Shown here: piece by piece, positions 25,894-33,686 of the stretch
How positions within the stretch are numbered: the first letter of the stretch is position 1
Layout: every line of letters starts with the position of its first letter
From: SVKR01 sp963605115
GTDB lineage: Bacteria; Bacillota; Clostridia; Oscillospirales; Oscillospiraceae
Length of the DNA: 35,362 nucleotides
Assembly: GCA_963605115.1 (NCBI GenBank)
Contig: CAVCTM010000010.1
Location: 1-35,362 of the forward strand
Direction of reading: 5' to 3'
The notes under the pieces: generated by a model
Database searches by the model: none
What the model was told of the DNA's origin: nothing
The model's input: the letters and a program-made list of their open reading frames with translations, nothing else
Made by a program: the position numbers and the translations under genes

Positions 25894-26448
25894 ATGGCGC
25901 TCAGCACGAACCGCCTGATCATGTCGGCATTTCAGGAAATGCTGGAGGAAATGCCCTTTGACCGCATCACGGTCTCCGCGCTCGTAAAGCGCGCGGGCGT
26001 CAGCTCCAACACATTTTATTACCACTACCGCGACATCTACGAGCTGCTGGACGTCTGGTTCCGCACCACGCTGAGCCGCTATCTTCCGGCGGATATTCTG
26101 GGTAATTCGCGCGAAACGGCGCGTGCCGTGCTCGTATGCTTCAAAGCCGAATCGCAGGCGATCTACCACGTGTTCAACGCTCTCTCGCGCGAGCGGATGG
26201 AGCGCTACATCTACCGGCTGACGGAGCGCACCTTCCTCGCGCTGGTGCGCTGTGCGGCAGGGGAGCGTCCGGTCCCGAAGCGGCGTATTCAGGAGATCGC
26301 CGCATTCTGCTCCTGCGCTTACGTCGGCTTTATGACCAAGTTCCTCTGGGAGCGCATGGCGCCGGACATCGACGAGAGCGTCGAGCGCCTCGGCGAGCTG
26401 TTTGATACCTTTGTCGCCGCCGCGCTGGAGGAGGAAAGTCCCGGATGA
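25894..26448 (+). CDS. TetR/AcrR-family transcriptional regulator
   Basis: 184 residues. The DNA-binding part (FDRITVSALVKRAGVSSNTFYYHYRDIYELLD, about 25-56) is clear; the ligand domain is divergent and resembles the DhaS-like TetR group. It follows ftsH by 26 bases with GGGGAGGAG upstream, so it is at least partly cotranscribed with the protease gene, an uncommon pairing. A terminator follows at once, so it controls nothing obvious nearby. The target is unknown. Confidence 0.88.
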   Translation: MALSTNRLIMSAFQEMLEEMPFDRITVSALVKRAGVSSNTFYYHYRDIYELLDVWFRTTLSRYLPADILGNSRETARAVLVCFKAESQAIYHVFNALSRERMERYIYRLTERTFLALVRCAAGERPVPKRRIQEIAAFCSCAYVGFMTKFLWERMAPDIDESVERLGELFDTFVAAALEEESPG

Positions 26449-26451
26449 AGC

Positions 26452-26485
26452 AAAAAGTCACCGCCTATGTGCGGTGACTTTTTTT
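26452..26485 (+). terminator. Terminator of the ftsH-tetR unit
   Basis: A 13-bp stem (AAAAAGTCACCGC and its inverse) with a CTATGT loop and a run of T. Confidence 0.92.
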
Positions 26486-26597
26486 GCGTATTTCCGCCAT
26501 TTTGCGCAAATTAGGAGAGTCAGCCGCCTTTCCCAGTGGCGGCGGGCGGGCGCACCGCGCTAAGATGGGAGAAAACGGAAAGGACGGAGCGCAAAAA

Positions 26598-27974
26598 ATG
26601 AGCATCACCGAAAAACTCTCCCATGCCGCGGAGCGCAAGGCGTTTGAGACGATCCTTGACTCCATGATAAAAAAGGGGCAGACGCAGGACGTCGGCAATC
26701 TTGCCGAGCAGCTCATCGACCTTGTTCAGAGGATCCATGGGAACACATGGAAGGACTCCTCCTACGCCGCGCTGCGGATGCTGGCGGAGCAGCCGGACGG
26801 CAAGTGGGCGCACTATGTCCAGCGCATTCTCCGCGAGTGCGACCCTTATATCCTCAAGACCTTTCTGACCAACGCCGCCTATGAGGGCGGCTTCCGCGGC
26901 TATCAGACGGCGCAGAAAAATGCGGAAAAATATGGCGTCAACATCCCGTGGGTCATTCTGATGGACCCGACGAGTGCCTGCAACATGCACTGCACCGGCT
27001 GCTGGGCGGCGGAATACGGTCATCGGCAGCGTCTGACATTTGAGGAGATGGACCGCGTTCTGACCGAGGCGAAGGCGCTCGGCACCCACGCCTGCCTTTT
27101 CACCGGCGGCGAGCCGCTGCTTCGCAGGGCGGACATCATCCGGCTCTGCGAAAAGCACCGCGATATTGCGTTCCATGCCTTCACGAACGGCACACTCATC
27201 GACGAGCAATTCTGCCACGACCTGCTCCGCGTCGGAAACTTCTTTGTCTCCGTGAGCATCGAAGGCTTCGAGGATGCAAACGACGGCAGACGCGGAGACG
27301 GGCATTTCCAGAAGGCGCTTGCCGCGATGGAGCTGATGCACGGCCACCGCATCCCCTTTGGCGTCTCCATCTGCTACACGAGCCGCAATTATAAGACCGT
27401 GACGAGCGACGGGTTCCTCGACATGCTCATCGAGCGCGGCTGCGTGTTCGCGTGGTATTTCCACTATATGCCGGTCGGCATGGCAGCCGGCACGGAGCTT
27501 CTGCTCACGCCGGAGCAGCGCGTTTACATGAAAAACCGCGTCCGCGAGATCCGCGGCGTCACAGGCGGCAAGGAGCTTTACTGCATCGACTTCCAGAACG
27601 ACGGCGAGTTTGCCGGCGGCTGCGTCGCCGGCGGGCGCATTTACTGCCACATCAACGCCGCGGGCGACGTGGAGCCCTGCGTGTTCATCCACTATTCCGG
27701 GGCGAATATCCGGGACAAGAGCTTCCTTGAATGTCTTCAGCAGCCGCTTTTCCGGCTCTATCGTAAGGGACAGCCCTTCAACGGCAACCATCTTCGCCCT
27801 TGCCCGATGCTGGAAAACCCGGAGCTTCTGCCGAAAATGGTCGCCGAGAGCGGCGCGCACTCGACCGATCTGGAAGCGCCGGAGAGCGCGGAGCACCTCT
27901 GCGAAAAGTGCAGAGCCTATGCCGCCGCGTGGAAGCCGGAGGCAGAGCGGCTCTGGGCAGAGGAACACGCTTAA
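26598..27974 (+). CDS. Radical SAM protein with C-terminal cysteine-rich (SPASM-like) region
   Basis: 458 residues. The radical SAM cluster motif CNMHCTGCW (Cys128, 132, 135) follows an N-terminal helical domain of about 115 residues. The SAM-binding GGE appears in CLFTGGEPLLR. The C-terminal part has several cysteines (GGCVAGGRIYCHINAAGDVEPC, CPMLEN, CEKC) that could bind extra Fe-S clusters. I do not see a peptide precursor or partner gene, so neither peptide maturation nor any other substrate can be assigned. Start at 26598 with GGACGGAG upstream; the longer frame overlaps the previous terminator region. Single-gene unit. Confidence 0.9.
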   Translation: MSITEKLSHAAERKAFETILDSMIKKGQTQDVGNLAEQLIDLVQRIHGNTWKDSSYAALRMLAEQPDGKWAHYVQRILRECDPYILKTFLTNAAYEGGFRGYQTAQKNAEKYGVNIPWVILMDPTSACNMHCTGCWAAEYGHRQRLTFEEMDRVLTEAKALGTHACLFTGGEPLLRRADIIRLCEKHRDIAFHAFTNGTLIDEQFCHDLLRVGNFFVSVSIEGFEDANDGRRGDGHFQKALAAMELMHGHRIPFGVSICYTSRNYKTVTSDGFLDMLIERGCVFAWYFHYMPVGMAAGTELLLTPEQRVYMKNRVREIRGVTGGKELYCIDFQNDGEFAGGCVAGGRIYCHINAAGDVEPCVFIHYSGANIRDKSFLECLQQPLFRLYRKGQPFNGNHLRPCPMLENPELLPKMVAESGAHSTDLEAPESAEHLCEKCRAYAAAWKPEAERLWAEEHA

Positions 27975-27988
27975 AAAGCCACAAGTTG

Positions 27989-28020
27989 AACCCGCGGACC
28001 GGACCGGTCCGCGGGTTTTA
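27989..28020 (+). terminator. Terminator of the radical SAM gene
   Basis: A 12-bp stem (AACCCGCGGACC / GGTCCGCGGGTT) with a 5-base loop, followed by TTTA. Confidence 0.85.
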
Positions 28021-28022
28021 TA

Positions 28023-28075
28023 TTGACAAGCGGCGGGGGAGCGCGGTATAATGCAGCCAAACTAATGTTCGTTAG
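28023..28075 (+). promoter_or_regulatory. Promoter and candidate operator of the TetR-DUF998 operon
   Basis: Consensus TTGACA (28023-28028), an 18-base spacer, TATAAT (28047-28052). Just downstream, CTAATGTTCGTTAG (28062-28075) is a partial palindrome (10 of 14 positions) over the expected transcription start, a typical place for TetR autorepression. Confidence 0.65.
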
Positions 28076-28088
28076 GGAGGGCTGCACA

Positions 28089-28730
28089 ATGAAGCAGGAG
28101 GACACCAAGCAGCGCATTCTGGACGAGGCGCTGGAGCTTTTTTCGGCGCGGGGCTATGACGCCGTGAGCGTCGGCGAGATCGCGGCGGCGGTCGGCGTCC
28201 GCGCGCCGTCGCTTTATAATCATTTTCCGAGCAAACGCGCCATATTCGACGCCCTCGTGGAATCCACGGCGGCGCAGTACGCGCGCGACACCGACCGCAT
28301 CGACGTCCACGTGCAGGACGCCGGGCGGGATGTGCCTGCGTTCGCGGAAATCACGGAGGAAGCGCTCTATGAAAAGGTGGCGCAGATCTTTGTCTATTCG
28401 CTCCGGAGCGAGCCCATCAGCCGCTTCCGCCGGATGATGACGATCGAGCAGTTCCGCTCCCCGGAGCTCGCGGCGCTCTATTCCCGGCGCTATGTGGACC
28501 GGCTCGTCGACTACCATGCCGGTATCTTCCGCGGGCTCATCGCCGCGGGCGAGCTGCTGGGCGCCGATCCGGACACGATGGCGCTCCAGTATGTCGCCCC
28601 GGTCCTGACGCTCCTCGGCATCTGCGACCGCGAGCCGGAGCGGGAAGGGGAGTGCCTTGAAAAGCTGCGCGCGCATGTAAAGCTCTTTTACCATATGTTC
28701 AACAAGACCGCGGGAGGAGATCTGGCATGA
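28089..28730 (+). CDS. TetR/AcrR-family transcriptional regulator
   Basis: 213 residues. The N-terminal helix-turn-helix is canonical (YDAVSVGEIAAAVGVRAPSLYNHFPSKRAIFDALV, about 20-55). The remainder is a helical ligand domain. The ATG at 28089 has AGGGAGGG about 9 bases upstream. The stop overlaps the ATG of the DUF998 gene (28727), so the two are coupled. The palindrome in its own leader suggests autoregulation. It heads a locus with a broken two-component system and an intact ABC transporter. Confidence 0.92.
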   Translation: MKQEDTKQRILDEALELFSARGYDAVSVGEIAAAVGVRAPSLYNHFPSKRAIFDALVESTAAQYARDTDRIDVHVQDAGRDVPAFAEITEEALYEKVAQIFVYSLRSEPISRFRRMMTIEQFRSPELAALYSRRYVDRLVDYHAGIFRGLIAAGELLGADPDTMALQYVAPVLTLLGICDREPEREGECLEKLRAHVKLFYHMFNKTAGGDLA

Positions 28731-29388
28731 AGCGCTCGCTCGTACAGAAGCTGGGGCTGCTCGGCGTCCTGAGCTTTCTCTCTTACACGACGGCGGTGGT
28801 CTTCTTGCCGCTCGCTTATCCGGGCTATGACTGGATGGCACGGGCGATCAGCGATTTAAGCGCGGCAAACGCGCCCTCGCTCGCGCTCTGGAACCGGCTC
28901 AGCGCGCTTTATAATTCCTGCGACCTGCTCTGCGTGATGATGGTCTGCGTCGGCATTCAGGGGCGGCGGACGCGGCTGCTGCGCGTCGGAATTCATCTCT
29001 TCGCCTCTTCGCCGCGATGGAGTGGGTCTCCGCCGTGGGTTACCGCATGCTCCCGCTCAGCGACAGCGGCTATGCCGGTGCGTTTCAGGACCGGATGCAC
29101 ATCGCGGTGACCGTGGTCGTCGTTCTGCTCCCCGTCGCGTCGCTGACGGTCATCATCATTGCCGGCGTGAAGGACCGCGGCTGCCGCTCTTACGGCGTCT
29201 GTGCCGCCGTTGCCCTCGGCATGATGCTGGTCGGCGCGCTCGGCATGAAAGCGGTACCCGCCGCTTATTTCGGCGTTGTCGAGCGCTTCAGCGTCTTCGC
29301 GGCGACCGGCTTCAACGCCGCGCTGGGACTGCATCTCTTTTTCTCAAAAGCCGGCGCGGAGGAGGTGGGCGCATGCAGACGACCCTGA
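28727..29388 (+). pseudogene. DUF998-type membrane protein, broken by an 8-bp tandem duplication
   Basis: The N-terminal part (three hydrophobic helices, SYTTAVVFLPLAYPGYDW, AISDLSAANAP) is in one frame and the C-terminal part (EWVSAVGYRMLPLSDSG, then three more helices) in another. They meet at 28997-29013, where the 8-base unit CTCTTCGC occurs twice in tandem. Removing one copy makes a single 654-base frame of 217 codons reading IHLFAAMEWVSAVGYR across the joint, the expected DUF998 layout. As it stands, translation ends at 29110 with 127 residues. It overlaps the TetR gene by 4 bases and the response regulator start by 16. Confidence 0.8.
28997..29013. repeat. 8-bp tandem duplication (frameshift site)
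   Basis: CTCTTCGC at 28997-29004 and again at 29005-29012, followed by C, causes the frame change in the DUF998 gene. Such repeats arise and revert by slipped-strand replication. Confidence 0.85.
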
Positions 29389-30008
29389 TCGTGGATGACG
29401 ACGCCGCCATCGGGGATCTGGAGCAGGAGGGGCTCGAACGGGCTACGCCGTGGAGCGGGCTTACTCCGGGACCGAAGCGCTGCTTCTGCTGCGCGATAAG
29501 CGCCCCGCGCTCGTACTGCTGGACCTGATGCTGCCGGGACTTTCCGGCGAGGAGCTGCTGCCGCAGCTCACGGGTGTCCCCGTGATCGTCGTGAGCGCGA
29601 AGGCTGCCGTGGCGGATAAGTGCGCGCTGCTGCTCTCCGGCGCGGCGGACTATCTCACAAAGCCGTTCGACACCGCCGAGCTGCTCGCCCGCGTCGCCGC
29701 ACGGCTGCGTGAGAGCGCCGGAGCCCCGCTCGCCGCGGTCTACCGCTGCGGCGCACACCGTCTCCGTCGGCGGTGCACCCGTCGCGCTGACGCGCACGGA
29801 ATACGCCATTCTGGAGCTGCTGATGCGCAATCCGGGGCAGGTGCTCGCCAAGTCCACGCTGCTCGACCGCATCTCCGCGGACACGCCGGACTGCACGGAG
29901 AGCTCGCTCAAGACCCACGTCAGCCATCTCCGCGCCAAGCTGCGCGAAGTCGGGGGCGCAGACTGCATCGAGTCCGTCTGGGGCATCGGCTTCCGGATGA
30001 GAGCCTGA
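29373..30008 (+). pseudogene. OmpR/PhoB-family response regulator with two frameshifts
   Basis: Three pieces in alternating frames make one protein. Frame A: MQTTLIVDDDAAIGDLEQEG, with the acidic pocket. Frame B from about 29442: YAVERAYSGTEALLLL, then VLLDLMLPGLSG with the phosphoacceptor Asp, VIVVSAKA and the Lys of YLTKPFD. Frame A again from about 29750: TVSVGGAPVALTRTEYAILE and the winged-helix end VSHLRAKLREV...VWGIGFRMR. The first shift fits loss of one G in a G run (expected ERGYAVE). The second fits a 1-base gain or loss of one CA in GCACACCG. As written, translation stops at 29528. It overlaps the DUF998 stop, and its kinase at 31837 is also broken. Confidence 0.85.
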
Positions 30009-30010
30009 TA

Positions 30011-30068
30011 TCTCAACCGATTCTCAACTTCTATCTTATCCAATTTCTCGACCTTTGCCTGATATCAT
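30011..30068 (+). promoter_or_regulatory. Promoter of the ABC transporter with response-regulator-like direct repeats
   Basis: TCTCAAC at 30011-30017 and 30022-30028 (11 bases apart, about one helical turn), and a related TCTCGAC at 30046-30052. A -10-like TATCAT is at 30063-30068 with a poor -35. Tandem repeats one turn apart upstream of a weak promoter are typical targets of OmpR-type regulators. The start codon is about 30 bases downstream. Confidence 0.45.
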
Positions 30069-30098
30069 CAGGGTATCAAGCCAAGGAGGTCATTTCAA

Positions 30099-31016
30099 AT
30101 GGAATATGTGCTTGAAGCCGCCGCACTGACCAAGCGCTACCGCGGGCAGACCGCGCTCTGCGGACTCGACATGCATGTCCCGAAGTGCGCGATCTACGGC
30201 TTCGTCGGGCGCAACGGCGCGGGGAAGACCACGCTCATCCGTCTCATCTGCGCTCTTCAGGAACCGACATCCGGGGACTACACGCTCTACGGCATTCCCG
30301 GCGGCGACCTGCACATCGGGCGCGCCCGGCGGCGGATGGGGGCGGTCGTGGAAACGCCCTCGATCTATCTGGACCTGACGGCGGAGGAAAACCTGCGCCT
30401 CCAGTCCCGGCTGCTCGGACTGCCGTCCGAGCGCGGGATCGGCGAGCTCCTGCGGCTCGTCGGGCTCGGCGAAACGGGGCGGAAAAAGGCGCGGGATTTC
30501 TCGCTCGGCATGCGCCAGCGGCTCGGCATTGCCGTGGCGCTCACGGGGAGACCGGACCTGCTCGTGCTCGACGAGCCGACCAACGGACTCGACCCGCAGG
30601 GGATCATCGAAATGCGCGAGCTGATCCTCGGCTTGAACCGGGAGCATGGGATCACCGTGCTCATCTCCAGCCACATTCTCGACGAACTGAGCCGCCTCGC
30701 CACGCATTACGGCTTTATCGACGGCGGGCGCATGCTCCGGGAGCTCAGCGCCGCGGAGCTGGAAGCGCGCTGCCGCAAGTGTCAGCGCATCGAGACAGAC
30801 AATGTGCGCGCCCTCGTCCGGGCGCTCGACCGGCTCGGCGCGGAATACGCCGTCGCAGACGATACACACGCGGACGTGTTCACGCCCTTCTCCGTCACAC
30901 AGCTCGCCCGGTGCGCGGAGGCGGAGGGCTGCGAGATCCGCAGCATCCGGGAGCGGGACGAGAGCCTTGAGAGCTTTTACATGGAGCTCGTGGGAGGAGG
31001 GGAGCGCCATGACTAA
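30099..31016 (+). CDS. ABC transporter ATP-binding protein
   Basis: 305 residues. Walker A GRNGAGKTT (about residues 36-44), Q-loop region VVETPSIYLDLTAEENL, signature FSLGMRQRLGIA, Walker B LLVLDEPTNGLD and switch His in ISSHIL are all intact. The C-terminal about 75 residues are the extension seen in bacitracin/lantibiotic-type exporters (BcrA-like). The AAGGAGG upstream is strong. It overlaps the permease start by 8 bases. With flanking two-component genes, the set looks like an antimicrobial peptide response module; the substrate is not known. Confidence 0.93.
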   Translation: MEYVLEAAALTKRYRGQTALCGLDMHVPKCAIYGFVGRNGAGKTTLIRLICALQEPTSGDYTLYGIPGGDLHIGRARRRMGAVVETPSIYLDLTAEENLRLQSRLLGLPSERGIGELLRLVGLGETGRKKARDFSLGMRQRLGIAVALTGRPDLLVLDEPTNGLDPQGIIEMRELILGLNREHGITVLISSHILDELSRLATHYGFIDGGRMLRELSAAELEARCRKCQRIETDNVRALVRALDRLGAEYAVADDTHADVFTPFSVTQLARCAEAEGCEIRSIRERDESLESFYMELVGGGERHD

Positions 31017-31821
31017 TCTCCTGCGTGCGAATTTTTACCGCCTGCGCCGCAGCAGGGCGCTCTGGCTCTGCATGGGAGCGGCGTTTGCCCTGACTGCGCT
31101 CTTTCTGCTCCGCAGCAGCGTGGCGGAGGGCTCCGCCACGCTCGACGCGCAGCTGATGCAGGTGTTCCCGTTTCTGCCGGTTTTCCACGCCGCCTTCGTC
31201 AGTCTTTACCTCGGCGTCGAGTATCAGGACGGCACGCTGCGCAATAAGCTCATCGCCGGGCACACGCGCGGCAGGGTCTATGCCGCTTATCTCGTCGCCG
31301 CCGTCGCCGGCTGCTTCGCCATTGCCCTTGCATGGCTGCTCGCCGCCGCGGTCGGGATCGCGAAGCTCGGCTGGTTCGCCGCGCCCGCGGGCGCGCTGGG
31401 GCTTGCCGCGGCGGTGATCCTGCTGCTGACGGCGGCGGAGGCGGCGATTCTGACGCTCGTCGCGCTGCTTCTGCCGAACCGCGCCGCGTCCGCCGTGAGC
31501 TCCATTTTGCTGATGTTCGGTCTCATCGCGCTCGGCAGCGTGATCTATAACGCGCTCAGCGAGCCGGAGCTTGCATCCGCGGCGGTCAGGACCGTGAACA
31601 GCTTCGAGATCGGCGAACCTCTGTCGAATCCGAGCTATGTCTCCGGCGCGCTGCGGAGCGTTTATCAGTTTGCCGTGGACGCGCTGCCCACGGGACAGGC
31701 GAGCCTGCTCGCCAATCAGGAGCTTGCGCGTCCCGTCCTCTCCCTCTGCGCCTCGGCTGCGCTCACGCTGCTCATCAGCGCCGCGGGGATCGCGCTGTTC
31801 CGGCGGAAAAATCTGAAATAA
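31009..31821 (+). CDS. ABC-2 type transporter permease
   Basis: 270 residues with about six hydrophobic helices (near 18-38, 55-75, 95-125, 130-160, 165-185 and 245-265) and the typical start MTNLLRANFYRLRRSRALW of ABC-2 permeases. The cytoplasmic-loop motif GVEYQDGTLRNKLIAGHTR matches the coupling segment seen in this class. The start at 31009 follows GGAGGGGAG and overlaps the ATP-binding gene, so the two are coupled. It pairs with 30099-31016 as a BcrAB-like exporter. The frame is intact. Confidence 0.9.
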   Translation: MTNLLRANFYRLRRSRALWLCMGAAFALTALFLLRSSVAEGSATLDAQLMQVFPFLPVFHAAFVSLYLGVEYQDGTLRNKLIAGHTRGRVYAAYLVAAVAGCFAIALAWLLAAAVGIAKLGWFAAPAGALGLAAAVILLLTAAEAAILTLVALLLPNRAASAVSSILLMFGLIALGSVIYNALSEPELASAAVRTVNSFEIGEPLSNPSYVSGALRSVYQFAVDALPTGQASLLANQELARPVLSLCASAALTLLISAAGIALFRRKNLK

Positions 31822-31836
31822 GGAGAGGATATCACG

Positions 31837-32617
31837 ATGGAGATGCGCTGGATCGCGCTCACGGCGGCGCTGGCGCTTTGCGTACTGGTGCTGGCGCTCC
31901 GGGTCGTCTCGCTGCGCCGCGGCATCCGCGAGGCGGAGGAGGAGCTCGCCGAAAAGCTCCGAACGGACACGAACACGCTCGTCTCCATCTCATGCGGCGG
32001 CAGCGCCGTCCGCGCGCTCGCGGCGGAGCTGAACGACCAGCTGCTCGCGCTGCGCCGGGAACGGCTGCGGCTGCAAAACGGCGACGCGGCGCTATCTCGC
32101 CGTCATCCGCGAGCGGACGGAGGCGATGCGCATGCTGACGGAGGAGCTTTTTGAATACACGCTGGCGGGAGCAGCGCCGGAGGCGCCGCGCCCGGAGCCG
32201 GTCAGTCTGAACGCGGTTTTGGAGCAGAGCCTCGCCGGGGCTTACGGCGCGCTCTCCGCGCGCGGCATTGAGCCGCGGGTGGAGCTGCCGAAGGAAGCCG
32301 TCCGCCGCTCGCTGGACGCCGCGGCGCTCCGCCGGGTGTTTGACAACATCCTCGGCAACGCGGCGAAATACTCCGACGGCGATCTTGCGGTCACGCTGCT
32401 GCCGGACGGCGCCGTCCGCTTTGAAAACGGCGCCGCGAAGCTCGGAAAAGTGCAGGCGGAGCGCCTTTTCGACCGCTTCTTCACGGTCGAGAGCGCAAGC
32501 GACTCCACCGGGCTCGGTCTCTCCATCGCCCGCGAGCTCACAGAGCGCATGGGCGGCACGATCGAAGCGGAGTACCAAGCCGGGCGTCTGCGCATTTTGG
32601 TTTCCTTTCCGGAATAA
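31837..32617 (+). pseudogene. Sensor histidine kinase lacking its phosphoacceptor region
   Basis: The front (31837 to about 32090) has one membrane helix and a linker (VSISCGGSAVRALAAELNDQ, LLALRRERLRLQNGD) typical of a small clostridial kinase group. The rest, in another frame, resumes at RRYLAVIRERTEAMRMLTEELFEY and holds the ATPase domain: N box FDNILGNAAKYSDG, F box and STGLGLSIARELTERMGG. In relatives the H box (SHDLRTPLT) lies between these two points. Here it is absent: about 35 residues are deleted with a net frame change near 32084-32092. The start follows AAGGAGAGG. The product cannot autophosphorylate as a normal kinase. The broken response regulator at 29373 is its likely partner. 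Confidence 0.85.
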
Positions 32618-32656
32618 AAATCCCCGACTCCCATAGGTGGGAGCCGGGATTTTTTT
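32616..32656. terminator. Bidirectional terminator between kinase and LysR genes
   Basis: An imperfect 17-bp stem (AAAAATCCCCGACTCCCA against TGGGAGCCGGGATTTTT) with a short loop, T-rich on both strands, between converging genes. It reaches the LysR stop. Confidence 0.8.
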
Positions 32657-33554
32657 ATAGCGCCTCCGCGTCTGTCTCCAGAAAGCGGTGGAGGGCTGGA
32701 TTGGGGTTATCGGCGCGGTAGGCGGCGATGATCTCTTCCTCCTCGCCCTCGCCGGAGAGGGGGACAAAGACGAGATTGTCCGCGTGGTAAAGCTTATCGG
32801 TGCAGTAGTCCGGCAGGATGGAGATTCCCTCCTCGGCGGAGACCATCATAAGCACGCTCTCCGTGTCCGCCGAGCGGAACAGGATGTTCGGCTTGAACCC
32901 TGCGCGGCTGTACTGCTGCATAAAAAAGGCGTCACCATAGGAATCGTCCCCGGCGTCGGGGGACATATAGAGGATGCGCTCCCCGCGCAGCTCCTCGCGG
33001 AAAAGCTGGCGGCGGCGGGCGAGGGGATGCCCGGCGTAAAGCGCCACGACAAGGCGGGCTTTTTCCACCGTCCGGCAGAGGACGCCCTCCTGCGTTTTCA
33101 GGTTCGTGCTGTCCCATGTGAAAATGATGTCGTAAGCCTGCCGCAGCAGGCCGGCGGCGAGCGCGTCCGTGCTGGCGCGGTAAAAGGTGATGAGCACATT
33201 GGGATTGCGCCGGTGGAACTCGCGCATTTCCGCGGAGAGGTCACTGCGCTCATAGCCGCGCAGATAGCCGACGCGCAGCGCGCCGCTGAGCCCCGCGGAG
33301 GCGTTGTGTACGCGCTCGGCGGCGCGGCTCATCTGCTTTAAGATGGCGCGGGCGTCCTCCAGAAAGGCGCCTCCCGCGCTCGTGAGGCTCACGGGACGGG
33401 TGCTGCGATCGAAGAGCGCGCAGCCGAGCGACTCCTCCAGAAGCCGGATCTGCTGGGTGACGGCGGTCTGGGAGATATAAAACTGCTCCGCCGCGCGGGT
33501 GAAGCTCCGGCTCTCCGCCGCGGCGACAAAGTATTTCAGCTGGTTGCGGTTCAT
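32655..33554 (-). CDS. LysR-family transcriptional regulator
   Basis: 299 residues. The N-terminal winged helix is canonical (MNRNQLKYFVAAAESRSFTR, AAEQFYISQTAVTQQIRLLE), followed by an effector-binding domain with typical LysR features (GALRVGYLRG, ISILPDYC). The start at 33554 has GAGGAAA upstream; two ATG codons 21 bases further out have no site. It is divergent from the Na+-dependent transporter gene and is the likely regulator of it, perhaps sensing its substrate. This is inferred from arrangement only. Confidence 0.9.
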   Translation of the reverse strand: MNRNQLKYFVAAAESRSFTRAAEQFYISQTAVTQQIRLLEESLGCALFDRSTRPVSLTSAGGAFLEDARAILKQMSRAAERVHNASAGLSGALRVGYLRGYERSDLSAEMREFHRRNPNVLITFYRASTDALAAGLLRQAYDIIFTWDSTNLKTQEGVLCRTVEKARLVVALYAGHPLARRRQLFREELRGERILYMSPDAGDDSYGDAFFMQQYSRAGFKPNILFRSADTESVLMMVSAEEGISILPDYCTDKLYHADNLVFVPLSGEGEEEEIIAAYRADNPNPALHRFLETDAEAL

Positions 33555-33581
33555 AGACGTTTCCTCGCACATCATAAGTTT

Positions 33582-33643
33582 TTCTTATTTTAGCATTGGA
33601 AACACGGACTTGTAAAGCCCCAAAAATCCCGGTAAAATAAGAA
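33582..33643. promoter_or_regulatory. Mirrored divergent promoters with a perfect 11-bp inverted repeat
   Basis: TTCTTATTTTA (33582-33592) and TAAAATAAGAA (33633-33643) are exact inverses. Each contains a TAAAAT -10 box: plus strand TTGTAA (33610-33615), 17-base spacer, TAAAAT (33633-33638) for the transporter; minus strand TTTACA, 18-base spacer, TAAAAT (33592-33587) for the LysR gene. A regulator bound here could control both. Confidence 0.55.
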
Positions 33644-33686
33644 CATCTTCGCGAAAAGAGAGAGAAAAGAGAGGAAACATATCATT

